Below the pieces are notes generated by a model. It saw nothing but the letters and a program-made list of their open reading frames with translations. It was not told the origin of the DNA and searched no databases. Source: JACVRW01 sp034664085 (GTDB lineage: Bacteria > Actinomycetota > Thermoleophilia > Solirubrobacterales > Thermoleophilaceae). From it: a stretch of DNA of 54,877 nucleotides. The position numbers and the translations under genes are program-made. The stretch covers positions 1-54,877 of the forward strand of contig JAXDII010000065.1 in NCBI GenBank assembly GCA_034664085.1, written 5' to 3'. This document shows positions 8,483 through 16,811 of the stretch, piece after piece (the first letter of the stretch is position 1; each line of letters begins with the position of its first letter).

Positions 8483-9540
8483 CCGAACAGGTACTCGTCC
8501 ATCCGCCTCAGCCCGGCGATGTCGTGCACGTCGTCCTGGAGGTGGGGCACCTCGATCATCGGCGTGCGCCTCAGCCGGCGGCGCATCTCGTCCAGGTTGG
8601 CGCGGTCGCGGGCGGCCAGGGCGCGCGAGCGCGCGTAGCTGTCGTAGACCTCGGCCCCCAGCCCGGCGCCGAGCAGATCGTCCAGCTCGCGGCGGTTCGC
8701 GCGGCCTCCGGCCACCTGCACCCGGTTTGCGATCACCCCGGCGAACGGGAGCCCCATGTCCTTCAGACGGCGGTGGAAGTAGACGCCCTCGTCGATCGCC
8801 TCGCGGCGGGGCGAGGTGACCAGCACGAACGCCGTGCTGCGGTCGGCGAGCAGCTCGTTGACGCGCCCGGCGCGCTGGCGGAAGCCCTCGGTCATGTCGC
8901 CGAAGGAGCGGAAGAACTCGGCCAGGTCCTGCAGCAGGTCGATGCCCGTGGCGCGCTTCATCACCGAGAACGCGACGCTGGTGCCGCGGCCCAGCACCTT
9001 CAGGCCCAGCCGGCCCGGCGCGGTGAGCAGCTGGAGCGAGCGCGAGTCGATGAACTCGGACAGCCGCCGCGGCGCCTCGAGGAAGTCGAGCGCGTTGCGG
9101 GTCGGCGGCGTGTCCAGGACGAGCAGGTCGTAGCGCCCCTCCTGGTTCAGCTCGTGGAGCTTCTCCATCGCCATGTACTCCTGCGAGCCCGCCACCGCGC
9201 CGGACAGCTCCTGGTAGATGCGGTTGGAGAGCACCGCGTCCCGCGTGCGCTCGTCCGGCGCGTGCCACTCGATCAGCTCGTCGAAGGTGCGCTTGGCGTC
9301 GAGCATCATCGCCCACAGCTCGCCGGGCACGTCGACGTCCACGCGCCGCTCCTCGTTGCCGAGCTCCGGCAGGCCGAGCGCGTTCGCGAGCCGCCGCGCC
9401 GGATCGATCGTCAGCACCGCCACCTTCTTGCCGCGCGCGGCCATGCCGAGCGCGATCGCCGCCGAGGCCGTGGTCTTGCCGACCCCGCCCGAGCCGGCGC
9501 AGATGCAGACCTCCTTGCGCTCCAGCCAGTCCTCGATCAC
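8479..9540 (-). CDS. ArsA/Get3-like ATPase, subunit with altered P-loop
   Basis: 353 residues, SIMIBI-class ATPase of the ArsA/Get3 family. The P-loop reads AGSGGVGKTT near residue 17, so the signature intermonomer lysine of the deviant Walker A (K in KGGVGKT) is Ser. Switch-type DTPPTRNALDFL is present. Start GTG 9540 overlaps the upstream paralogue by GTGA. Such tandem pairs are common in actinobacteria (Rv3679/Rv3680, described as Get3-like BagA/BagB), where they form heterodimers implicated in stress tolerance rather than arsenite export. No arsB or arsenic regulator is nearby, which argues against an arsenite pump. The stop shares CTAG with the convergent gene. Confidence 0.85.
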   Translation of the reverse strand: MIEDWLERKEVCICAGSGGVGKTTASAAIALGMAARGKKVAVLTIDPARRLANALGLPELGNEERRVDVDVPGELWAMMLDAKRTFDELIEWHAPDERTRDAVLSNRIYQELSGAVAGSQEYMAMEKLHELNQEGRYDLLVLDTPPTRNALDFLEAPRRLSEFIDSRSLQLLTAPGRLGLKVLGRGTSVAFSVMKRATGIDLLQDLAEFFRSFGDMTEGFRQRAGRVNELLADRSTAFVLVTSPRREAIDEGVYFHRRLKDMGLPFAGVIANRVQVAGGRANRRELDDLLGAGLGAEVYDSYARSRALAARDRANLDEMRRRLRRTPMIEVPHLQDDVHDIAGLRRMDEYLFG

Positions 9541-10451
9541 AGGATCTCCTCCAGCCGGTCGGCCAGCTGCTCGAGCTCCGCGCGCCCCGGTTCCGGCTCG
9601 AACAGGTAGGGCAGCGTGGCCACCGGCGCGCTGACGGCGGCGTGCAGCCGCTCGAGCTGCTCCCTCTGCCCGCGCGCCCGGTCGTGCTCGGCGAGCGCCG
9701 CCCGCACCGCCGCCTGCGCCGCATCGGATCCGCGGTGGCCGTCGGCGCGCAGGCGGCGCGCCTCGTCCGCGCCGAAGCGGTCGGGGAGGACGGCGTTCAC
9801 CACCACCTGGTCGACCTCCATCCCGAGCTCCTCGTCGAGCCGCCGTTCGAGGTCGACCGTCTCGTTGACCGGCATCTCCTCGGGCAGTGCGACCGCCGCC
9901 ACGCCGGTGGCCGAGCGGTCGCGCAGGAAGGCGTCGATCAGCGAGGCCTGTCGCGCGATCGGTCCCACGCGCGCGATGTTCGCGTACGTGCGCGGCGCGC
10001 TCATGAGCGCCAGGCCGTGGCCGGTCGCCGGCGCGTCGACGATCGCGAGGTCGAACACCGAGCCGCCCGTGCGCCGCTCGAGCTGTGCCAGGTCCCAGAC
10101 CTTGCCCATCGTCACCAGCTCGGACACGCCCGGCGCCGCGGCGGTCAGGTAGCCGAACAGCCGGCTCCCGCCCAGCAGTCCGGCGAGTGCCCCCGAGCGC
10201 AGCTGGTGGCGCAGCCACTCGCGCATGGCCTGCTCGGGCTGCACCGACACGGAGAAGAGGCCGGGGGCCAGCTCCACCTCGCCGTGCCCCACGTCGCTGA
10301 CGCCGAACAGCCCTGCCAGCCGCTCCTGGGCGGCGACCTCGCACAGCACCGTGCGCCGCCCGCGGCGCGCCGCGAGCAGGCCGAGGGCGGCGGCCACGGT
10401 GGTCTTGCCGACCCCGCCCTTGCCCGCCACGACCACCAATCGCTTGTCCAT
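9537..10451 (-). CDS. ArsA/Get3-like ATPase, subunit with intact P-loop
   Basis: 304 residues. The deviant Walker A KGGVGKTT at residues about 10-17 keeps the signature lysine that in Get3/MinD proteins reaches into the partner's active site. The switch region is AIVDAPATGHGLAL. Paired by GTGA overlap with a second ArsA-like protein lacking that lysine, this suggests an asymmetric heterodimer with one complete lysine finger. The start is set at ATG 10451 (MDKRLVVVAGKGG); the frame is open further upstream but unlike the family. It diverges from parA with 87 bases between starts. Confidence 0.85.
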   Translation of the reverse strand: MDKRLVVVAGKGGVGKTTVAAALGLLAARRGRRTVLCEVAAQERLAGLFGVSDVGHGEVELAPGLFSVSVQPEQAMREWLRHQLRSGALAGLLGGSRLFGYLTAAAPGVSELVTMGKVWDLAQLERRTGGSVFDLAIVDAPATGHGLALMSAPRTYANIARVGPIARQASLIDAFLRDRSATGVAAVALPEEMPVNETVDLERRLDEELGMEVDQVVVNAVLPDRFGADEARRLRADGHRGSDAAQAAVRAALAEHDRARGQREQLERLHAAVSAPVATLPYLFEPEPGRAELEQLADRLEEIL

Positions 10452-10538
10452 CAGCGCAGCCACAGGACCCAAGGGTGAAGGATTCCGCTCCGCTCGTGCG
10501 AATACGCCCTTCGTAATGGGACTACTTCGGAGGCACGC

Positions 10539-11306
10539 GTGACGCCTAAGGCACAGGTCATAGCCTTCACCAACCAGAAGGGCGGGGTGGCGAAGACGAC
10601 CACCACCCTCAACCTCGCCGCGGCGTTCGTCGAACGGGACCACCGCGTCCTATGCATCGATCTCGACCCGCAGGGCAATCTGACCATGAGCCAGGGCATC
10701 GACCCCGACACGCTCGAGGTCTCGATGTACGACGTGCTGGTCCACCAGGTCTCGATCCGCGAGGTGATCCGCAAGCGCGAGGTGGACGTGGCGTGCGCCT
10801 CGATCGATCTCGCCGGAGCGGAGATCGCGATGTCCACGATGATCGGTCGCGAGCGGGCGCTGAAGAAGGCGCTGCAGCCGGTCATGGAGGACTACGACTA
10901 CATGTTCATCGACACTCCGCCGAGCCTCGGACTGCTCACGATCAACGCGCTGACGGCCTCCCAGAAGGTGATCGTCCCCGTCCAATGCGAATATCTCTCG
11001 ATGCGTGGCCTGATTCAGCTTCAGAACACGCTGTCCATGGTTCGCGAAGAGCTCAACCCGGAGATCGAGATAGAGGGCATCCTGCCGACGCTTGTGGACT
11101 CCCGCACCGTGCATGCCAAGGAGGCGATCGAGATCCTCGAAGAGAACTTCGGGGACCGCGTGTTCGCCTCGCGCATCAACAAGACGGTTCGGTTTGCCGA
11201 GGCTCCGGTGAAGGGGATGTCAGTGCTCAAGTACGACCCCGACGGCAAGGCGGCGTACGCCTACCGGCAACTGGCGGAGGAGGTCCTGGCGAATGGCAAG
11301 CGGTAA
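10539..11306 (+). CDS. ParA/Soj-type chromosome or cargo partitioning ATPase
   Basis: 255 residues, whole-length ParA. Walker A KGGVAKTTTTLNLA near residue 14, Walker A' (CIDLDPQGNLTMS) and Walker B (MFIDTPPSLGLLT). The GTG start at 10539 is set by GGAGG (10529-10533) five bases upstream. There is no N-terminal helix-turn-helix, so this is a Soj-like and not a plasmid P1-type protein. No parB follows; the next gene is ftsZ, overlapping by 14 bases. This suggests a role in placing the division machinery or another cargo rather than classical parABS, though that is inference. Confidence 0.9.
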   Translation: MTPKAQVIAFTNQKGGVAKTTTTLNLAAAFVERDHRVLCIDLDPQGNLTMSQGIDPDTLEVSMYDVLVHQVSIREVIRKREVDVACASIDLAGAEIAMSTMIGRERALKKALQPVMEDYDYMFIDTPPSLGLLTINALTASQKVIVPVQCEYLSMRGLIQLQNTLSMVREELNPEIEIEGILPTLVDSRTVHAKEAIEILEENFGDRVFASRINKTVRFAEAPVKGMSVLKYDPDGKAAYAYRQLAEEVLANGKR

Positions 11307-12831
11307 GAGGGCGAGCATGCGCGAGGGGCCGCTGGCCCAGCTCTTCCGTAAGACGGAGGACGACGCCGGCGCACCCAGCCCCGAGCCCAGCTCCGAGCCG
11401 CAGCGTGAGGCGCGCGGCGGACGACCGCTGCCGGAGGGCGGACCGGCGCCGCAGCTCACGCGCCAGGCGCCCGAGCCGCAGGCACAGGAGGAGCGCGACG
11501 AGAACCAGTCGTTCGAGCAGCGCGCCACCGAGGCCGCCCGGCGCGCCGAGGAGCGCGCACGCCGCCGCGAGGAGGAGTCCCCCCGCGAGCGTGGCTGGAG
11601 CCGCTACGAGGGCGTGCCCTCGCCCGAGGAGCGCCTGCGTTCCGTCTTCTCCGCGGACATCCCCGAGAACATCCTGGATCGCGCCCCGGAGCCTCCGCGC
11701 CACCACGACCCCGAGCCGGAGCGCTCGCCGTACGGGATGCCGTCGGGCACGCGTGTGACCGAGCCCGTGCTGCGCGTCGTCGGCGTCGGCGGTGCCGGCG
11801 TCAACGCGGTCAACCGCATGATCGAGGCCCAGGTCGAGGGCGTCGAGTTCCTCGCGGTCAACACCGACACCCAGTCGCTCGAGCAGTCCGCCGCGCGCAA
11901 CCGCGTGCACATCGGCAGCGAGATCACCCGCGGGCTCGGCTCCGGCTCGAACCCGGACCTCGGCCGCGCCGCCGCGATGGAGGACTACGACGAGCTGAAG
12001 GGCCTCCTCAAGGGCTCCGACATGGTGTTCATCACCGCGGGCGCCGGCGGCGGCACCGGCACCGGAGCGGCACCGATCGTGGCGCGCATCGCGCGCGAGG
12101 TCGGCGCACTCACGGTCGGCATCGTCACCAAGCCGTTCTCGTTCGAGGGCGCGCGGCGCGGCGAGCAGGCCGACCAGGGCGTCGAGGACCTCGCCCGCGA
12201 GGTCGACACCCTGATCGTGATCCCGAACGCGCGCCTGCTCACGGTGCTGGACAAGTCCACCTCGATGGTCGACGCCTTCCGCGTCGCCGACGACGTGCTG
12301 CGCCAGGGCGTGCAGGGCATCTCCGACTTGATCACGCTTCCGGGCCTGATCAACCTCGACTTCGCCGACGTCCGGACGATCATGTCCGAGGCCGGACAGG
12401 CGCTGCTCGGGATCGGCATGGGCAGCGGCGAGCGCCGCGCTATGGACGCGATCGAGCATGCGATCGAGTCTCCGCTGCTCGAGACCTCGCTCGAGGGCGC
12501 CCGCTCGATCCTGCTGTCGGTCACCGGCGGCCGCGACCTCTCGCTGTGGGAGGTCAACGAGGCCGCCAAGGCGGTGGCCGAGGCCGCCCACCCGGACGCC
12601 AACATCATCTTCGGCGCCATGGTCGACGAGAAGGTCGAGGACCAGTGCTGGGTCACGGTCGTGGCCACGGGCTACGGCGACCGGCCGCAGCCCCGCGCCA
12701 CCCCGCGCGGGGACACCAGCCGCGAGAACCGCATCCCCGCCGACGCCGAGCCGCGTGTGCGGCGCGGCCGGGAGCGCGAGAGCGGCGGCACCCTCGCGGA
12801 CATCGACGTTCCGGAATTCATCCCCCGCTGA
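11293..12831 (+). CDS. ftsZ: FtsZ with ~155-residue disordered N-terminal extension
   Basis: 512 residues against about 350-450 for usual FtsZ. The tubulin-like GTPase core starts near residue 156 (LRVVGVGGAGVNAVNRM) and carries the GGGTGTG signature near residue 253, the T7 region, and the C-terminal peptide DIDVPEFIPR for binding membrane tethers. The N-terminal 155 residues are rich in Pro, Glu and Arg with an Ala/Arg/Glu helix-prone stretch, and begin with a compact GPLAQLFRK segment that could be a docking peptide. ATG 11293 overlaps parA by 14 bases. A shorter start would remove the extension, but the nearest Met before the core (about residue 148) lacks a ribosome binding site. No dcw-cluster genes are nearby. 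Confidence 0.88.
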   Translation: MASGKRASMREGPLAQLFRKTEDDAGAPSPEPSSEPQREARGGRPLPEGGPAPQLTRQAPEPQAQEERDENQSFEQRATEAARRAEERARRREEESPRERGWSRYEGVPSPEERLRSVFSADIPENILDRAPEPPRHHDPEPERSPYGMPSGTRVTEPVLRVVGVGGAGVNAVNRMIEAQVEGVEFLAVNTDTQSLEQSAARNRVHIGSEITRGLGSGSNPDLGRAAAMEDYDELKGLLKGSDMVFITAGAGGGTGTGAAPIVARIAREVGALTVGIVTKPFSFEGARRGEQADQGVEDLAREVDTLIVIPNARLLTVLDKSTSMVDAFRVADDVLRQGVQGISDLITLPGLINLDFADVRTIMSEAGQALLGIGMGSGERRAMDAIEHAIESPLLETSLEGARSILLSVTGGRDLSLWEVNEAAKAVAEAAHPDANIIFGAMVDEKVEDQCWVTVVATGYGDRPQPRATPRGDTSRENRIPADAEPRVRRGRERESGGTLADIDVPEFIPR

Positions 12832-12864
12832 GAGCCGCGCACCCGCGCGGCTAGTGTCAGCCTC

Positions 12865-14388
12865 ATGAAAGGGGTGGTCGCCGCAGGCCACCCGGTCACT
12901 GCGCGGGCCGGGGCCGATGTCTTGCGCGACGGCGGGAACGCCGTCGACGCCGCGGTCGCCTGCGTGCTGATGTCGTTCGTCGCCGAGTCGCCGCTGACGG
13001 GGCCCGGCGCGGGGGGCTTCATGCTGGTGCACACGGCGGGCGGCGACGACCACCTGCTCGACTTCTTCGTGGCCGCACCCGGCCGCGGCCTGGTGGACCC
13101 GCAGCCCGCGGCGCTCACCCCGATCGACATCCACTTTTCCCAGGACGCGGTCCAGCGCTTCAACGTCGGCCCGTCCTCCTGCGGGGCCTACGGCACGCCG
13201 CTCGGGCTGGCCGAGGCGCTCGAGCGCTTCGGCAGCGTCACGCTCGGCGACCTCACCGCCGCGCCGGCCCGCGCGGCGCGCGAGGGCGTGGAGGTGGTGC
13301 CGATGCAGGCGTTCCTGTTCGAGATCCTCGAGCCGATCTTCCGCTCGAGCCCCGAGAGCTCCGCGCTCTACGCGCCCGGCGGACAGCTGCTGCGCGAGGG
13401 CGACCGCTTCCGCATGCCCGAGCTGGGCGACCTGCTCGACCGGCTCGGCGCCGAGGGGCCCGGCTTCCTCTACCGCGGCGACGTGGCCGCCGCGGTCAGC
13501 GACTGGGTGCTCAAGCGCGGCGGGCTGCTCACGTCCGAGGACCTCGCCGCCTACGAGGTCGTCGAGCGCGAGCCGGCGCGCGTGACCTACCAGGGCCGCA
13601 CGGTGCTGACCAACCCGCCGCCGTCGTCGGGCGGCATCCTGATCGCCGACGCGCTCGGGATCCTGGAGCGGCTGGAGCGGCCGCACGGCCCCGACGTGAT
13701 CGCCGAGGTGATCGCCTCGACGAACCGCGCCCGCGACGAGGAGTTCCTGGTCGGGCTCGGGACCGAGGGCTACCTGGAGCGCTTCCTGCGCAAGGACGCG
13801 CTCGACAACGTCGCGACCGAGGTGCGCTCGCGGCTCGGCAACACGACCCACATCTCGGTGATGGACGCCGAGGGCGCCTGCGTGTCGGTCACCTGCTCGA
13901 ACGGCTCGTGCTCCGGCGTGGTCGTGCCCGGCACCGGCATGCACCTGAACAACATGCTGGGCGAGCAGGACCTCAATCCGCTCGGCTACCACCAGCACGA
14001 GCCGGGCGCGCGTGTGCCGAGCATGATGGCCCCGACCGTGGCGCTGCGCGACGGCCGGCCCGAGGTGGGCCTCGGCTCCGCCGGCTCGAACCGGATCCGC
14101 TCGGCGATCCTCCAGACGCTGCTCGGAGTGGTGGACGAGGGGCTGCCCGCCGAGGCGGCGGTGGCGCGCCCGCGCATCCACGTCGAGGGCCCCGAGCTGG
14201 ACGCCGAGCCGGACGTGGACGAGGAGGCGCTGGCCCAGCTCGAGCAAGGCGGCTGGACCGTACGGCGCTGGTCCGAGCAGAACCTCTACTTCGGCGGCGT
14301 CCAGGCCGTCGCGCGCAATCCGGAGACCGGCGAGCTGAGCGGCGGCGGCGATCCGCGCCGCGGCGGCTACGCGACCGTCGTCCCCTGA
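12865..14388 (+). CDS. ggt: Gamma-glutamyltransferase (Ntn hydrolase)
   Basis: 507 residues. GGT cleaves the gamma-glutamyl bond of glutathione-like substrates, and self-processes at an internal Thr that becomes the N-terminus of the small subunit. The processing site appears at GNTTHISVMD (about residue 330). The N-terminal GHPVTARAGADVLRDGGNAVDAAVA block and PLTGPGAGGFMLVH are typical, as is PSSGG upstream of the processing site. No signal peptide is present, so a cytoplasmic location is likely, unlike the periplasmic E. coli enzyme. Members of this family also include cephalosporin acylases, so the substrate is open. Confidence 0.88.
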   Translation: MKGVVAAGHPVTARAGADVLRDGGNAVDAAVACVLMSFVAESPLTGPGAGGFMLVHTAGGDDHLLDFFVAAPGRGLVDPQPAALTPIDIHFSQDAVQRFNVGPSSCGAYGTPLGLAEALERFGSVTLGDLTAAPARAAREGVEVVPMQAFLFEILEPIFRSSPESSALYAPGGQLLREGDRFRMPELGDLLDRLGAEGPGFLYRGDVAAAVSDWVLKRGGLLTSEDLAAYEVVEREPARVTYQGRTVLTNPPPSSGGILIADALGILERLERPHGPDVIAEVIASTNRARDEEFLVGLGTEGYLERFLRKDALDNVATEVRSRLGNTTHISVMDAEGACVSVTCSNGSCSGVVVPGTGMHLNNMLGEQDLNPLGYHQHEPGARVPSMMAPTVALRDGRPEVGLGSAGSNRIRSAILQTLLGVVDEGLPAEAAVARPRIHVEGPELDAEPDVDEEALAQLEQGGWTVRRWSEQNLYFGGVQAVARNPETGELSGGGDPRRGGYATVVP

Positions 14389-14484
14389 ATCGACCGCACG
14401 TCGCTGGGCACGCTCGGGCTGCTGCCGACGCGTGCCGGGACCGGACTTTGCGCTCTACATGCTGGGCGCGCAGCTGATCGACGC

Positions 14485-15729
14485 CTAGCAGGCGCCGCCG
14501 GCCGCCTTGCAGAGGTTGACGCGGCCGAAGCCGAAGCTGGCGTCGCGTCCCGCCGGCCCGAGGTCGTCGACCGCGGCCGTCAGGCGAGCCCTGATCGCCG
14601 CCGCGGTCTCCGACGGGAACAGCTGCCTCAGCACTCCCGCCACGGCCGCCACGTGCGGCGTGGCCATGGACGTGCCCGAGAAGGCCGCGTACCCGCCGCC
14701 GCGCACGGTGGACAGCACGTTCACGCCCGGGGCCGCGATCTCCACGTCCGCGTTCGCGTTCGAGAAGCTCGCCCGCGCGTCGCGGCTGTCGGTCGCCGCG
14801 ACCGAGACGACCTCGGCGTAGGCGGCCGGGTAGTTGAGCGTCGCGTCGCCGTCGTTGCCGGCGGCGGCGATCACCACGGAGCCGTTGGCGGCGCCGTTCT
14901 TCCAGGCGTTGACGACCGCGTTGCGCAGCGTCGTCGAGTCCCCGCCGCCGAGGCTCATCGAGATCACCTTGGCGCCTTGGGAGTGGACCCAGTTGATGCA
15001 GTTGGCCACGTCTGCCGTCGACCCGGTGCCGAGCGGGCCGCCGAGCGCCTTGCAGACCACGAGGTCCGAGTTGAACGCCACTCCCGCGACGCCGGCCCCG
15101 TTGTTGGCGTTCGCCGCGATCGTGCCGGCCACGTGCGAGCCGTGGTCGTTGTCGTCGGCGCAGCTCCCGACCTGGATCGTGCCGCCCATGATCGGCAGCA
15201 CGCCCTGGGAGCGGGCGCAGGCCACCGTCTGGCCGGCCAGGTCCGGGTGGGCCTGATCGATGCCGGTGTCGACGATGCCGATGCGGACGCCGCCGGCCGC
15301 CGGGAAGGTGCCGAGCCCCGCCGCGTCCCAGCCCTCGGGTGCGTCGATGTCGGCGTCCGGCGTGCCTCCGGCCTGCCCCGGGTTGTTGAGCCCGTAGAGC
15401 TCGCCGAAGCGGGCGTCGTTGGGGATCGCCTGCGCGCGCAGGAGCAGGTTCGGCTCCGCGTACTGGACCAGGCTGCTGCGGTTGAGGCGCGCGGCGACGG
15501 CCTGCGGATCGCCGTCGACGCTCACGACCTTGGCCCCGACTCCGTCGACCGACCCGAGCGTCTTCACCACGCCGGTGCGGCCGAACAGCGCCACGCGCTG
15601 CGCCGTCGAGACGCCGTCGGCGTACTTGACGATCACCTCGCTCGGGTCGTACTGCGCTGCCTGTGCGGTGCCCGCGCACACGGCCAGCAGCGCCGCGACG
15701 CACGCCGCGGCGGTAAGTCCTCTGCGCAT
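14485..15729 (-). CDS. Secreted subtilisin-like S8 serine protease
   Basis: 414 residues with a signal peptide (LTAAACVAALLAVCAGTAQA), an inhibitor-I9-like propeptide (about 28-95) and a subtilase domain. The catalytic triad is visible: Asp in GIVDTGID, His in NDHGSHVAGT and Ser in FSGTSMATPHVAA; the oxyanion Asn is in AAAGNDGDA. Six or so cysteines in the mature part suggest disulfides outside the cell. ATG 15729 is preceded by AGGAGG at a spacing of nine. It is probably a maturing extracellular protease for nutrition or processing. Confidence 0.92.
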   Translation of the reverse strand: MRRGLTAAACVAALLAVCAGTAQAAQYDPSEVIVKYADGVSTAQRVALFGRTGVVKTLGSVDGVGAKVVSVDGDPQAVAARLNRSSLVQYAEPNLLLRAQAIPNDARFGELYGLNNPGQAGGTPDADIDAPEGWDAAGLGTFPAAGGVRIGIVDTGIDQAHPDLAGQTVACARSQGVLPIMGGTIQVGSCADDNDHGSHVAGTIAANANNGAGVAGVAFNSDLVVCKALGGPLGTGSTADVANCINWVHSQGAKVISMSLGGGDSTTLRNAVVNAWKNGAANGSVVIAAAGNDGDATLNYPAAYAEVVSVAATDSRDARASFSNANADVEIAAPGVNVLSTVRGGGYAAFSGTSMATPHVAAVAGVLRQLFPSETAAAIRARLTAAVDDLGPAGRDASFGFGRVNLCKAAGGAC

Positions 15730-15812
15730 TCCCGTTGCCTCCTGAGGAGTTGGCCCCCTGCCCGAGGGCGGCTTACCCCGGGCCCGGGCGAAACCAAACT
15801 TCGCCGGGCGGC

Positions 15813-16436
15813 CTAGCCCCTGAGGCTGCCGTTGCCGCGCGCGCGCTCGGCGGCGCGCTCGGCGTGGCGGATGCGATCGAGGGCCTCGGAGAAGAGCGCC
15901 TCGAGCTGCTCGAGCCGTCCGCGCTCGGAGCGCAGCTCCAGCAGCATCTGCTTGGCATCCAGCGCGACGTCCAGCGTCGACGCCATGCCGTAGGCGTCCA
16001 GCTCGGCGAGCGCCTCCGCGTCGGGCCGCTCGTCGGTCACCTCGGCTACCAAGTCCGCGTAGCGCTGCCGCGCCGCCTCGATCGCCTCGGCGTCGGCCGG
16101 GTCCTCGGCCTCGTCGAAGAGCGGCTCGACGTCCCCGGCCGGATAGGGCAGGTCGTCGATGCGCCGCAGCAGGCGGAACGGAGTTGCGCCCTCCACCAGC
16201 ACGTTCATGCGGCCGTCCTCGAAGCGCTCGAGCACCTTGGTCACCCGGGCCGAGCAGCCGATGTTCTTGAGGCCGTCGTCGGAGAGCCACACGATGCCGA
16301 ACTCGCTGTCCTGGTCGAGGCACTCCCCGATCATCAGCTTGTAGCGCTCCTCGAAGATGTGCAGGGGCACCAGCTCGTGCGGGATCAGGACGAGCCCGAG
16401 CGGAAACAAGGGAAAGCGCTCGATCGTCTCCGGCAT
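15813..16436 (-). CDS. LON substrate-binding domain protein
   Basis: 207 residues: only the N-terminal substrate-binding domain of Lon protease (FPLFPLGLVLIPHELVPLHIFEERYKLMI), with no AAA+ or protease domain. Stand-alone LON-domain proteins are common in actinobacteria and proteobacteria; their function is not settled, with substrate recognition or adaptor roles proposed. The C-terminal 100 residues are a long acidic/basic helical coiled-coil-like region. It is transcribed away from the repeat cluster at 16.5-16.8 kb. Confidence 0.85.
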   Translation of the reverse strand: MPETIERFPLFPLGLVLIPHELVPLHIFEERYKLMIGECLDQDSEFGIVWLSDDGLKNIGCSARVTKVLERFEDGRMNVLVEGATPFRLLRRIDDLPYPAGDVEPLFDEAEDPADAEAIEAARQRYADLVAEVTDERPDAEALAELDAYGMASTLDVALDAKQMLLELRSERGRLEQLEALFSEALDRIRHAERAAERARGNGSLRG

Positions 16437-16522
16437 CGTCCGAAGGCTAGTCGTCTGCGCTGCGGCCGGGCCGGGGCCGCCCGCGAAAGCAGCGGCCAGG
16501 CGTCAGCCGGGTGCCATGCCCG

Positions 16523-16567
16523 CCACGTGGGCAGGAAACGACCAAATACAGGACGTTTCGTGCCCCC
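16523..16567 (+). repeat. Palindromic element, copy 1
   Basis: Left arm GTGGGCAGGAAACG (16527-16540) faces right arm CGTTTCGTGCCCCC (16554-16567) across 13 bases. It shares the arm design GTGGGC..AAACG / CGTTT..GCCCAC with copies at 39319, 39500, 39561 and 46912. Confidence 0.75.
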
Positions 16568-16611
16568 GTAGCGTGCGGTCGCGGTGGTGGGCCCCCGGAC
16601 TTCCATCTACC

Positions 16612-16793
16612 GGCCAGGAATCAGCGGGGGTCCGGGGGCGCGAGGCTGCGGTCGCGCTGCAGCCGGCCGGCCAGGAATCAGCGGGGGTCCGGGGGCGCGA
16701 GCCCCCGGCTGCCATCACTGGCTGCCATCACCGGCCAGGAATCAGCGGGGGTCCGGGGGCGCGAGCCCCCGGCTGCCATCCCCGGATGCCATC
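16612..16793 (+). repeat. Tandem cluster of three GC-hairpin repeats
   Basis: Three copies begin with GGCCAGGAATCAGC at 16612, 16669 and 16733. Each continues with GGGGGTCC and a hairpin CCGGGGGC / GCCCCCGG around GCGA (a GNRA tetraloop when read as RNA), then GGCTGCCATC. Copy 1 is truncated after the GCGAG. This cluster and the palindrome just upstream fill the 375-base gap between the LON gene and the membrane-protein gene; nothing else is visible in the gap. Confidence 0.85.
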
Positions 16794-16811
16794 CATCGCT
16801 ACGGTCGCTGG

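Noticed and set aside
8479..10451. Arsenite efflux ATPase
   Set aside because: No arsB, arsC or arsR nearby; tandem Get3-like pairs are common in actinobacteria without arsenic genes.
11227..14247. 1006-residue open frame opposite ftsZ and ggt
   Set aside because: Low-complexity, His/Arg/Ala-rich antisense shadow of well-supported genes in a very GC-rich genome. The same applies to long frames at 1930-3852(-), 7043-9724(-) and 19650-21434(-).
14389..14484. Possible gene remnant reading VPGPDFALYMLGAQLIDA before a TAG
   Set aside because: Protein-like for 18 residues only, with no start or upstream frame; it is too short to call a pseudogene.
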